DNA of 64,000 nucleotides. Origin: Rhabditophanes sp. KR3021 (Eukaryota; Nematoda; Chromadorea; Rhabditida; Alloionematidae). The notes under the pieces were generated by a model, which saw only the letters and a list, made by a program, of their open reading frames with translations, had not been told where the DNA came from and made no database searches. Positions 47,971 to 59,053 of this stretch are shown here, piece after piece. The stretch's first letter is position 1, and each line of letters starts with the position of its first letter. The position numbers and the translations under genes are program-made. Location of the stretch: contig CAUJLY010000002.1 in assembly GCA_963281155.1 (NCBI GenBank), positions 6,758,001 to 6,822,000 on the forward strand. Reading direction: 5' to 3'.

Positions 47971-50204
47971 ACTATAACAAACAAACAGAATGGATAAATT
48001 GTTGTGTATTATGTTTGTATCTAACGTATATATAAATGAAATTGTTTGGCGATATGTACAAATTCAAAATAATTGCACAATCGATTGAGACGAAGGAGAA
48101 CCAAAGGATGGATGAATCAAGATAGGTATCTTTTTAAATGAGTCGGGTTTTTGATTTGAAGACACAATATTTGAGTATTAAAGTTAATTTTAATTCAAAT
48201 TTTAAAGGTATTTAATTTAAGTTAATATGTGGTAATATTATTCTTTACATAGAAAGTTTTTTTGGCAAAGTAGACGTGAAAGGGCAATAAATGTCGGAGT
48301 TGTATGGAAAAGTTAGCTAGGCTGTTTTTTTAAATACATTTATGATTACACACAAATAATTTCTTAATATCTTTACCACAACAACTTTATGTTGTCGAAA
48401 TTGTCTGTAAGGTAATGTCAATACAAAATAAATATGATGATGAAATTAATAATTATCAAAGAAGTATGTATATAATGCACGTACCTAAAACAATAAAAAG
48501 CGGGACTTAATATTATATTATATAAAAGTTGAGGATATGTTTGGCGCCCAGATCTAGGTGTCATGATTTATGGTGCAATGTTGTTGGAAGGGCGTTTAGA
48601 TTACCACCATATATATAAAAAACTACCATAAATTAAAATAAAACGCTTGTTTGTGTAAAGTTATGCTTGTGATCTTTTGATTTCAGATATGTACTTATTG
48701 TAAATAGTGAAACTGATTAAAGCTTTTACTAAACATACGTCAAGCTTAACCAGATAAACCATTTTTATCCCAAACAAACTGGATAAACAAAGTTTGGGGC
48801 AACTTAAATTGTACTTGTAATCCAATAACAACAAGTAAAAATAATGGGTAAGGTCAATGTTTGGCCATGTCTTGGAAGAAGAGGATTTAGGGAAGTGCAG
48901 ACTTATTAGGCACCGTTCTTTATTTGTGAATGAGTCTATTTGTACCACATACATCTGCCAAAGTGCCGTAATATATAAATAATTAAGGAAGATAGGAGAG
49001 GAGAACGCAACACGTGTCGACTTTATGGTAGTATAAGTAAAAGTTACTAAAAATGGTACCACGACATTAAAAAGACCCTATATTTATTAAGATGATGATG
49101 TACTCGGCGCAACAAAAAAAGAGATTGTGATAAATGTAGGATTGTGAATAATAAAAGATTTCAACATGCACAATGCAACTTAAAATGTTTCATTAGAAGA
49201 AGAGGCTAATAAAGAAGGGGTGGTGTTGTGCATAGTGGTGTGTCCAGTAGTTTTCTGATTAGGGAGCGACAGACGACTGTTGGCGGCGGTATTTGCAGGA
49301 AAGTTGTATAATTGAGGGTATAGGCCGAATGATTTTGGAATATATATTTATATATAAATGTTTATCGGGAGATTAATAAATAGAATAAAAAATTGTTTAT
49401 AGGAGAAGAGTCTTAATGATTATCAAGTAGGATAAGTAAGAGTACGTGTTTCGTATTAGTGTGTGCTAGCTTATTGAAAGTAATATCTTGTTCGTACAAG
49501 GAAGAATAGACCAGGAGTGTAAAGTGAATCATGGCGAGAGTTTAGATCAAAAATAAATGGTTTCCTTTAAACTTGTTGTAAGGACGAGAGACTTTAAAAA
49601 GACATGATGATTCATTAAAGTTACGAAGAAGTCTAAAAAAGTACTGGGTACGAGAATACAATTCCTGAACTACACTAAACTCCCCAAAATAAACAACCTA
49701 ATTGTTGGCTTTAAATGAAAGGTCTTTGTCGAAGTAGTGGTAATTGATTGAACTTATACCAACCTAAATTCTTCAATTATCATTCCCACAAAGTCTCAAA
49801 AAAGCTGACGCTTCTGTCAAAGATGATTTAGATAGAATGAAACATGTATACTACACATTTTTTAGTCACGAACCCTGATTATTACTTATATATTATTACA
49901 ATAAATGTGATTCATTTATACACTGTGTCGTCAGGCCCTCTCCATTTAGATCTATTTATAGCAAAATGGTGGGAAAAATATTGTCATCATCAGTACCTTT
50001 TATCGTTGCATATTATTTTGTGTTGTTGTTTATTTAGTCAGAATGGTGATTTCTTAAAAAAGCAAATTATTTATCTTTGAATTGTCTCGTCATTTGATTA
50101 CTCTTTTGTGTTAAATGGTGTTCCTAGATACAATACGTTTATATTTTTGTTAGTTCTGTAGTAGATTCGTTAGTATTGATTTTACATTTTATTATAGGAA
50201 TAAG
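47971..50204. other. Intergenic, no convincing gene
   Basis: 2.2 kb between divergent genes. A 133-codon minus-strand frame (49062-48661) is rich in Leu, Phe and Tyr with no family signal and no nearby exon. I regard it as chance. Promoters of both flanking genes should lie here. Confidence 0.4.
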
Positions 50205-50745
50205 ATGAGCGGAAATTTGTCAATTTGCTCAATTTCTCCTGAAATAAGAGAACAGCTGAAGAAATTTAAACGTAACCGAAGCATGGAGATGAATACTTTA
50301 ATCTGTAAGTAATTAAAGAAGAAAGATGATTGGACTTTGTCTAAACAAGTATGCATAATGTATTTATCTAAACAAATTTCAGTAAAAATCGACAGAACGA
50401 CTCATGAACTTGGTGTGGAGGAAGAGTTGCTTGATACGAGCGTTGATGAATTGACACAAGCGTTACCTGCTCAGCAACCACGCTTTTTAGTTGTCAATTA
50501 TCCGATGGTTGCTGATGATGGACGGGCTATTTTTCCTATTTGTTTCGTTTACTTTAGTCCAGTTGGTTGTAATCCTGAAGTTCAGATGCTTTATGCTGGG
50601 TCTAAAAATATGATCGTCAATGAATGTCAACTGCCAAAGGTAAGCAACTTTCATAGTTTTGTTTTACTTAAATATATTTCAGAATTTCGAATTGAGAGAT
50701 CTTGATGATCTAAGCCATGATTATTTCAAGACTCGCCTTCAGTAA
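50205..50745 (+). CDS. GMF: Glia maturation factor, ADF-homology actin regulator
   Basis: GMF is a single ADF-homology-domain protein that binds the Arp2/3 complex, dissociates branched actin and blocks new branches. Three exons, 50205-50304, 50383-50639 and 50683-50745, give 139 residues (human GMFB 142). The whole length aligns with the family: ISPEIREQLKKFKRN near the start, LPAQQPRFLVVNYPM, ADDGRAIFPICFVYFSPVG, MLYAGSKNMIVNE, and an FELRDLDDLSHDYFKTRL end. A TTTTATTATAG acceptor sits seven bases before the ATG, suggesting trans-splicing. Introns are 78 and 43 nt. Nothing is unusual about it. Confidence 0.95.
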
Positions 50746-51676
50746 CTCTGATCAAGCTTAATTTATTTATTTATCTCTTACTCTTCTTGTAATATTGACA
50801 ATAAATTATTATTTGTAATATTGGCGATAAATCATTATTTTTCTATTGATAATTAGTAGTTTTAAATATGTAGACACTTTCTTTTACTTTTGTTTGCAGC
50901 CAAGTAATTTTGCTGAATCATTCGACATATGCTTGAGTAATTGTGATGAAAAATAGCCCGATTACTAAGAATTCATTCAATTAGATCAAATTAGTCAGCA
51001 TAAATAGCAATCTAAATTGACAAGGAAACATATTCAGAAAACATATAAATGTACTTACACATCTTGCATCACTACTAAAGTTATTCAAAATTATTAAAGA
51101 CGTTTAAAACGTAAAAATGATGGATTTCATTAAAAGAAAAAGATTGACTCAAATTAACACTAATGTTCTTACAAGTTTTCAAACTATAAAATTGTTACGA
51201 AATCAGCTGCAACCATTGAATGAATGATGTATTGGTAGTCTTAAATACTTATCAAAAGGCTCTCATTAATTCTCGAGATATCTAAATTTCTTTTACACTC
51301 AAATTTAGTTTTGAAGGTATAAAAATAAAATAACTATTTATATTATATCTAAAGACAAACTTGAATCTCACATAAGTATTTGAAATTTTTAAATTTTAAT
51401 CATATTTGTAAAATATATTGCTTTCCCCAGTTGCAATTAACTTTTTAATAAATCATTTGATAATAAAAAGTAAGGCTGATTCTTTATCTGTTCTCACAAA
51501 TTATTATTACCATCCGGAAAAATGCTATTATTGCTACCAATTATTTGTAACGTAAAACATCCTGCTCGTTAAAATTCAAATAAAGCAAGACGCCACTCCA
51601 AGAACATCCGCTTGTGTTTACTTTAGACCAAATTTATTTAACTTGCCCACCAATTTATTAATTGAATCTTACTAAA
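50746..51676. other. Intergenic, no gene seen
   Basis: 930 bases between two plus-strand genes, too far apart for a typical nematode operon (about 100 bases). I see only AT-rich sequence. Confidence 0.45.
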
Positions 51677-52164
51677 ATGTCGAAAAAAGGAGGCAAATCA
51701 AAGGGCAATTTAAATTACACTCAGAAACAAAATGTAAATTTTATCCAGCAACAGGAGCCTCAATTCATTTTGGACTTGAAGAAAAAAATAGGTTACAAGG
51801 AAGTTACAATTAACGATAAGGTGACGTTTAGTGTTTACTAATTGGAATTAATAATATTATCTTTTAGTTTGAGTCAACACACCAAGAAGGAGAAGAATCA
51901 CAAAAGGATGAACGTGAAGATGAGTTTAAGCCAACTGTCGTAGTCTTGGATCCTTCCCGCGATCTGACCCAGGAACAAGTGGACATCGAAGTCAAGAAAA
52001 AGGCAGAAGAGTTATCAAAGAAAAACATTGAACAAGGAAAAATGATATTCAATATCAAAAAACGCAAAGTAGAAAAGTCTCCCATTGACGCCACTGATAA
52101 CAAAAAAGCAAAACCGATCAACAAAAGTTTGTTATCTTTTAGCTGCGACGAGGAAGACTGTTAA
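51677..52164 (+). CDS. KIAA1143: KIAA1143/DUF4604 family protein
   Basis: A small, highly charged, conserved eukaryotic protein of unknown function. Two exons, 51677-51820 and 51868-52164, give 146 residues (human 154). Family landmarks are the N-terminal block with NVNFIQQQEPQFILDLKKK, IGYKE, the central PTVVVLDPSRDLTQEQVD, and the C-terminal NKSLLSFSCDEED. The Lys- and Glu-rich middle (KKRKVEKS) could be a nuclear signal. The intron is 47 nt. The gene is intact and single-copy here. Confidence 0.88.
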
Positions 52165-55100
52165 CTTATATTTATACATTCTCCACAACATTACTTTGTA
52201 CAAATAAATTTCTTCCATCAAGTATATCTATTTCCATTTATTCGCTATTATTTTTTATTTTCACAACAAATCTACTACACTGCTTGATACTAATTATTTA
52301 ATAAACACAAATAAGACACACAATCTCATGACTTAATTTAAGTGTATGGTGATGAGCATTAATCATTACCTCATTACATGTCTTGCACTGATTGTTTACA
52401 TTCTACAGCTAGTCTTTCGTTGGAAACGCGTGGTCTAATAAGTATCCGCATTTATTGGCATACTTTGACAGCATCCGCTCTAAACGAGGTTCCCCACTTT
52501 TGATGATCTAGCTCTCGATTAAGGTCGGTAATGGTTTCTTGTTTGAGTACCTTCTTTTAACTCAATTTATTAACAATAATCCAATCTATTTTTTAACTAA
52601 ATGCGCAAATTGTCTCGTCAACTGTTCAGTACCACCACCAACTAAAAAATAGTGATGCGACAACAAGAGTCTGTCCACGCTTCGTTGACCTTGTTTATGG
52701 GCAATATTAATACGACTAAGTATAAATTACACTTTCTCTCTCTTAAAAACTCCTTACATCCCATATTTTTACCTTATATCCATTTTGATCACTCTCTAAT
52801 TTAATGTCTACTTTTTTACAATTTCATTGTCCCCTACATTTCACAACAACTAAAAAATACCCATAACCCTCACCCCTATTGTCAAAACAACAAAGTTGAT
52901 GAGATACCATTTTTTGTCTCCTTCCGGCCTTAGTTAAAGATAAATTTTGTTAAAAATGTAGAACCACCCACATTCTTCTATAACTTTTAATCGATTTCTC
53001 CATACTGAATGAGAATAAATAGTATGTTGTGCTATATGTAATAATATACTTTACTTACCTTTATTGTGCATATCCTTTTTGGCTCATTAAGAAGTGGCTT
53101 TTTTGAGAGTTGGCGGTTAAATTTATTTTGTTGGGATGACCTTTTAAAGTGCGTTGGAAGGCACGATTGGCCTGAAGCCTACTAGTCCCCAGGTATATTG
53201 TTACTATTTGCCAGGGTAATTGTGAGGTACTATGCAGTTTTGGCGTCACGATTTCCTAATATTAATATATTAATAAGTCGTGATCAGGCTTTAAATCGAA
53301 TAACATAAAAATTGACCCCAAAAATCAACACCCATCCAATAAATATCATTTTATTTACGAAACGGTCAGGTACCTGCAAGAAAGTGTCCTGTCCGGGGGC
53401 TCCTTTGTCACATCATTTAATCGTAACTATAACAAAAACCATCCACGATATATCTATGTAGCTACGAAATGTCAGGCAAGTTATTGTTAATTTATTGATT
53501 ATACCAAGTCATCGCTACAACCCCACAGACTCGAGGATGCTTCTTTGGATGGTTATGTTACCAAGATACCTTTTATCATAATAGGCGATTCCTTTTTCGG
53601 AAGAAGGCATGGCTTGATCTTATTATGAAGTTAAGTGTAAATTAAAAGAAAACGCATTTTATAATTATGACGTATCAGCTTCCTTTTTTTGTATTGAATT
53701 GTATACGTCTGAGACAATATAATTTTAAATTCAATCTTTAGTTTCAATTTTATTACCTTTATTTTGTGTAAGCAAGTACTCTCTCTTGCTGTTCATTCGG
53801 TTTGAAGGTGATGACGGTTAATCTATTATGATTACACCACAAACGTTCAAACACAACCCATGTTATCTTAGCTTGCCACAAATTAGGGCTTGAGTTTGTT
53901 TATGCCTGCCTGTTTGGCCTCTCCTTTTGATATATTATTTATATCATTTATATTATGTGTATTATTGGTTTGTTGGTAGATTTATTTTAAATAGTTACCC
54001 AACAAATTTAGGAACAATATATAAAACAGTTATTATATGTATGTTCCTACAGGTCCTATTCACTTAAAACTTTATTAATAATAAACGTATGTACCACCAA
54101 TAAAAAGTGATGTCGTCGAATATTGTGATATTGATAATAATATATAATATGTGAGAAAAAATTAGTTGTTATAGGGGTTGTGTATGTTGATGGTTGTGCG
54201 TTATTTAAATATACTTATATTGTGATTATTACTACACTTTTGTCACTATTTGTGATCATATACAATTTGATACCTTTGTTGTTATTAAAAAGAGCCTCTC
54301 TCCAACTTTTTTCTTTTTTGACAATCATCACCACAGAACCTATTTATATTAACAAGGAAACTTATAAAAATATACTTTTTCTCACTAATATACGCATATT
54401 CAACCCATTTATCTCGGACACATACTCTATCTCATTATTATTCTTTCGATTTGCTTACGACTTGGCTTCTCTCCTTAAGAGTCACTTCCTCTCGCAGGCG
54501 CCTGAATTTTGGGGAGCGTCGCCGTCGCCCACTGACTTTTCATGTGTCACTGTTCGGCAAGAGGATCTAAGTTTAATTATTGTTAGTGTGTATTGATTTG
54601 TTGGGTACAGGAATTTTTGTTTTCCACAACTGTTACAATGCATTTTGTTTTTGACTATTTAATTTACTTTTAAAAGTTACTTAATTAACAAACCAAAAGA
54701 TGGACCTTGATCTTTGTAGGATTGGTGCTTTTTATTGTATTTATAACATTTATAGTGATTTGGGAAGGTTTTAATTAAGGGAGCTAATTAAGCAAAGTTC
54801 CCAAATCAAGGCGCACATTTTTTGCCTATACCAGTCCGAATTATTGGAGATTCGGACGCGTCCTTTCGAATGGCCGGCGCAATCGATCGAACATCCCGGC
54901 CACTCATTACATTCCTGTTTGATTGTAGTTAAAGAGACACACGACAAGATTAGCAATCTTATATTATGAGACAACACTATTTCTTCCCATAAAAGTGTCG
55001 TGCCGTGCCAAATGATTTATTTTAACTATAATAAAATACATATACTCTTTGACGATGCACTAAAATGACGGTTATTTTTCTGCAAAATATAATAGAATGT

Positions 55101-55250
55101 TACTTCTTGACTAAATGTAATTAAATGTTTTTTGTTTCAGATTTATATACATACCTACAACAACAACTTTATTTAGACACTACGTCATATGTCAATTAAA
55201 TTGGGTCTATATTTGGAATTTAAAAGATTTGACAAACTTAATTATTTCTA
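52165..55250. other. Long gene-free region upstream of the p66 gene
   Basis: No complete gene is seen over 3.1 kb. Two blocks stand out by base composition and hairpin potential: 52400-52545 and 54830-54905 (see findings). An AGGCGCCT palindrome lies at 54496-54503. A 138-codon frame at 54180-54596 is hydrophobic and low in complexity, probably chance. A TTTTTTGTTTCAG at 55127-55139 could be the acceptor for the p66 5' UTR. Confidence 0.45.
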
Positions 55251-57983
55251 ATGCAAATTATGATGGCAACAGATACTTCGGCTGAAGGGATGGGGTGTTT
55301 GATTGGGGGCGATTTGATGGAGAAGGCTGGGTCGGTGGCTAGTCAAGATGAAGGGCAAGACTTGGAGGATCTTAATGATTCTAGTTTGAGAAGGTCCACT
55401 AGAGTGTCGGCTTTGAAGGCGCAGGAGAAGTTGAAGATTAAGGAAAATATGGAAGCTATGGCCGCAGCTGCTGTTTTACCTCCTGTTGTTGAGAGTGGAG
55501 AAGCTCCGGCCAAGAAGGCAAAGATAAGTCACCCTGATGTCCTAGATCAGTACCATTGTTCTTTTGGAATTAAGTTGATGGAGGATGACGTGTGTTTGAT
55601 GTCAGATGAGAGTGAAGTTTCCTCCTTAAATGGGGATGAAATCGAAGAAATGCGTCAAGTTTATGAAGAAGAAAAGTCCAATGCACCCACTACTGAGGAA
55701 TTAAAAGAAAGAAATAGACAAATCAAAGAGTTGCAAGTAACTCTCAGACTCGAAGAAGCAAAACTACTGATGCTCAAGAAAATGAAAATGACTCAAAGTG
55801 TGAGTAGAAATGACTCTACCTACAAAAAAGCACCTACTAATAATACTGGGCAAGCTTATAAGCCAGCCATAGCTGCTCCACAACTTTCCAAGAATTCGTC
55901 TCGTTCCGCTAATACCTCAACTAATAATCGCAACGGTACAAAGCAACAACCCAATCCTATTTCTACTGAAAACCAACAACTACTCCAACGTTTAGCTGCC
56001 TCAAATCTTTTGACACCTCAAATGAAGGCACAACTTCAAAGTTACGTTCAAGACTCCGTAGAATCAGGAGAAAATGGAAGTGCCAAGACACAAGCAATAA
56101 TGGCTGCTTTGCGATGTATGGCTACATCCAATAGTGCCAAGCAAACTCCTGCACCAACTACACAACCTTCCAGTTCTTCCAACAACCGTTCATCAACTAC
56201 CAACCCTACTCCCGACTCAGCTCAACAAGCTTTACAAGCACTAAAACACCAATCCGACAATGTAAATAGAAGAAAGTTGATTAGAGAACAACTAAGAAGA
56301 ACAATCGACAGCCAACTCCAATCCAATATCATGGCGCCCAAAATTCCTCCCTACGACCTTGATTTCATCCCCAATCCTAGTGCAATAGATTTTACTGGTT
56401 TGCTGGGACTTGATTTAGTTGTGCAGAGGGTTTTGAAAGACAAGTCAGTCGTCACAAAAGCAAATACACCTTTGTATGTTTGTGAAAGTTGCAACACTGA
56501 TTGTTCATCATCATGGAAAGCAGTTGGTGATAATGAAAATGATCTTAAATTAGCTTGTGAAAAATGTCGCAGAAAGGAGGTCTTGACAAAGAATGCCAAT
56601 GACTACAATGGCCATATCAAGAAGGTATATGAACAGATTATTATTCAAGAAGCTGAAATGGAGAGACAAATTGCTGCAGGTCAGTCTGAACCTTTTAAAG
56701 TTTATTAAAGACAAAAATTAAAAAGATGTGACATTAGAAGAGAGGTTTGCAAAAATTTGTTCTAGACCCAGTGACTAATCATTTTTAAATATCTGGATGC
56801 TTTAAGTTCACCACATCATTAGATTGTCCTGTATCTTCGATGCTAGTTAAGACACCTCACATCTCATACACAATGGCATGTTCTATAGAATAAGTTTTCC
56901 CACATAAAATGACGTAGATCCAGAGCGGCACACCATTATGTATTTAGGGAGGTTGGATACCTCAAAGGAATAATTATTAAGTTACTGGAATGTTTGAACC
57001 TCTCTCCATTTGGGCAGTCTAATGCAAATTGGCTAAGATTCAATTTGCGCTTAAATTTATTTTAACTTACATATTTTTCAAGTAATGGTTAAATTAATGT
57101 TTCAGGGAAGTATGATGCCGCGATTCCAACACCAGCACCAGTCCAGGCTACTCCTGCTCCAGTTGCCAGTACCAGTCATGCTACGCCTGCTAGTGTTCCT
57201 AGTAGTTCGAATGTCACGGCTCAGGGTTCTGCTCTTAATTTATCTCGAGGTAGTACTTCGAAGGGGCATTCTGGGAAAACTTCAAATAAAAGAGGAGCTG
57301 GGCAGATGGCTTCAGCGAATAATGGTGGGGCGAATGCTTCTTCCTCAAACAACACTCAGAACAACCAGCAACAAGCAATGCTACAAGCTGCCGCTGCTGC
57401 AATGGCTATGAATCCAGGCAGTCAAAATATGATCCAGCAACAGCTGGCTTTGATGGCTTTAACTCAAGCTCAGCAGCAAAGAGGTGGAAACAACGCAGCT
57501 TTACTTCAACTGCTCCAAGGAAGTCAAATGAACAGCCAAATTATGCAACAACTAACGAGTGGTGGTAATAACAATACAACGATGCAGCTAATGCAAGCTT
57601 TTGTGATGCAGCAACAGGCCGCTCAACAGCAAGCCCAACAGCAACAGGCTCAGCAACAGGCCCAAGCTGCTGCAGCCGCTGCCGCTGCCCAAAGACAAGC
57701 TGAAAAAGCAAGAATAGCTCAACAACAGGCCCAAGCACGTGAAGCCGCCGCCGCTGCTCAAGCTGCGGCATCCTCTCAAGCTTCATCCTCAAACCTAATA
57801 AATAATCCTCAAATGACGGCACTACTAACTCAAATGCTAATGAATCTGACTCCCCAACAAATGCAATCGATGCAGAATGCCTCCAACCAAAACAATCAGC
57901 AACAACAACTGCAAAATGCAATGATCCAACAAATGCTCCAAACACAGATACAATCCAATAAAAACAAAGCCGGTAAGAAGTGA
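55251..57983 (+). CDS. dcp-66: p66/GATAD2-type subunit of the NuRD complex
   Basis: p66 proteins bridge MBD and CHD4 modules of the NuRD nucleosome-remodelling and deacetylase complex in the nucleus. Two exons, 55251-56679 and 57106-57983, give 768 residues. Conserved region 1, the coiled coil that binds MBD2, is at about 150-190 (TTEELKERNRQIKELQVTLR, then EEAKLLMLKKMK). Conserved region 2 has a GATA-type zinc finger at 411-439 (CESC and CEKC, 21 residues between the pairs) and the following YNGHIKKVYEQ. Exon 2 encodes a long Gln/Ala-rich tail full of CAA, CAG and GCN runs. Retaining the 426-nt intron would end the protein nine residues past the splice site, giving a 485-residue form without the tail. 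Confidence 0.92.
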
Positions 57984-58445
57984 GGACACCCCTTTACAAG
58001 AATACCACCACCCTACTAAGCCTGATCTGTTACAAATTCCTTTCATCCATGCACTTTTATTGTTTTGACCTAGACACATTGGGAACGTTATCAACCTATC
58101 CATTATTATCAAAAAAAGAAATAGTCAAAAGACGATGTTTGTTTCTTTTATACTTTGCTTTTTGAAGAAGTATAAAAATATTATTATTTTCCTGAAAATA
58201 TACAATTTTCCTTTTTTTAACTTTTATTGAACAATTTATTTTAATTTAATAAAAACTTGAATCTTTCTTTTTTGGCTTACTGAAATCTACATATAATCTA
58301 GCAAGATGACAAAAATAATTATCAACCAATTGATAACATAAATTACAAAATTAGCCCATAAAATTAGCTATTAACCCATAATATATAAATGCATGTTCCG
58401 CTGAAAAGGCATTCTCCCTCCAAATATCCATAATCTTATTTGTAG
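57984..58445. other. Intergenic, no gene seen
   Basis: 3' UTR of the p66 gene and sequence leading into the isolated PP1-type exon. No PP1 metal-site motifs (GDxHG, GDxVDRG, GNHE) are present on either strand here. Confidence 0.5.
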
Positions 58446-58629
58446 TGCCCCAAATTATGGCGGAGTTTACCATAATGCTGCAGCCATCATGGACGTTGAT
58501 GCGAATTTGATGTGTTCATTGCAGGTTTTGAAACCTACTGAAATGGAGTTATCAAGTAGGGATGGATCGAAATCTGTTAAAGATCTTCCCCTTTCCGTAT
58601 CCTCAGAGAATAAGAAAGAGCAAAAATAG
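58446..58629 (+). pseudogene. Isolated 3' terminal exon of a PP1-type phosphatase
   Basis: After a TTTGTAG acceptor the sequence reads T-GCC-CCA-AAT-TAT and continues [20 protein letters not shown], then [10 protein letters not shown]. This matches the C-terminal end of PP1-family catalytic subunits ([30 protein letters not shown]). A Ser/Lys-rich tail of about 30 residues ends at a TAG. The family's phosphatase core, with the catalytic metal ligands, should lie about 800 coding bases upstream but is absent from the window. This is therefore a fragment left by a duplication or deletion. A Gly replaces the toxin-sensitive Cys of PP1. Nematodes often expand PP1 genes in the germline. Confidence 0.75.
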
Positions 58630-59053
58630 ATTTTAATTACTAATGATAGTACAAATATTATTTATTTTCATTCAGCAAAGTACTTCAAAAAGATTGTTTC
58701 CTTTCTTTGTTTTGCTTGGATATTATTTAATCAGATAGTGAATTATATGTAATTACTTCGAAAAGGATTAATCTTTTTAGATTTAATTAATTTACCACTC
58801 ATTTGCGAACCAAACCACAAAACAATTAGACACCAAAAACTCGAATATTTATTGTTTGTTATATGGCTTTTTAATATAAATTAAAAAATTAAAGGCAAGT
58901 AATTTAGATATTTCAAACCAATTTTTGATTTAAAGAATTGAGCAGGAAGGCTATACATAGTTGTTTGATTGATTGGCTCCTGCAGGACCCGGTATTTTGT
59001 AATTAAAATAATAGTATCATACATTGGATTGTTGTTCCTCGTCGTGACCGATC
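58630..59053. other. Intergenic, no gene seen
   Basis: Sequence between the PP1 fragment and the 3' end of the Patched-related gene. I see nothing coding. Confidence 0.45.

Noticed and set aside
48661..49062. 133-codon minus-strand open frame
   Set aside because: Hydrophobic, AT-driven composition, no domain, no neighbouring exon or splice site; consistent with chance.
50205..52164. Possible operon of GMF and the KIAA1143 homolog
   Set aside because: Both are on the plus strand, but the 930-base gap is far larger than usual nematode operon spacing and no downstream trans-splice signal stands out.
54180..54596. 138-codon plus-strand open frame upstream of the p66 gene
   Set aside because: Leu/Ile/Phe-rich low-complexity sequence with no family features; the start is not in a supported context.
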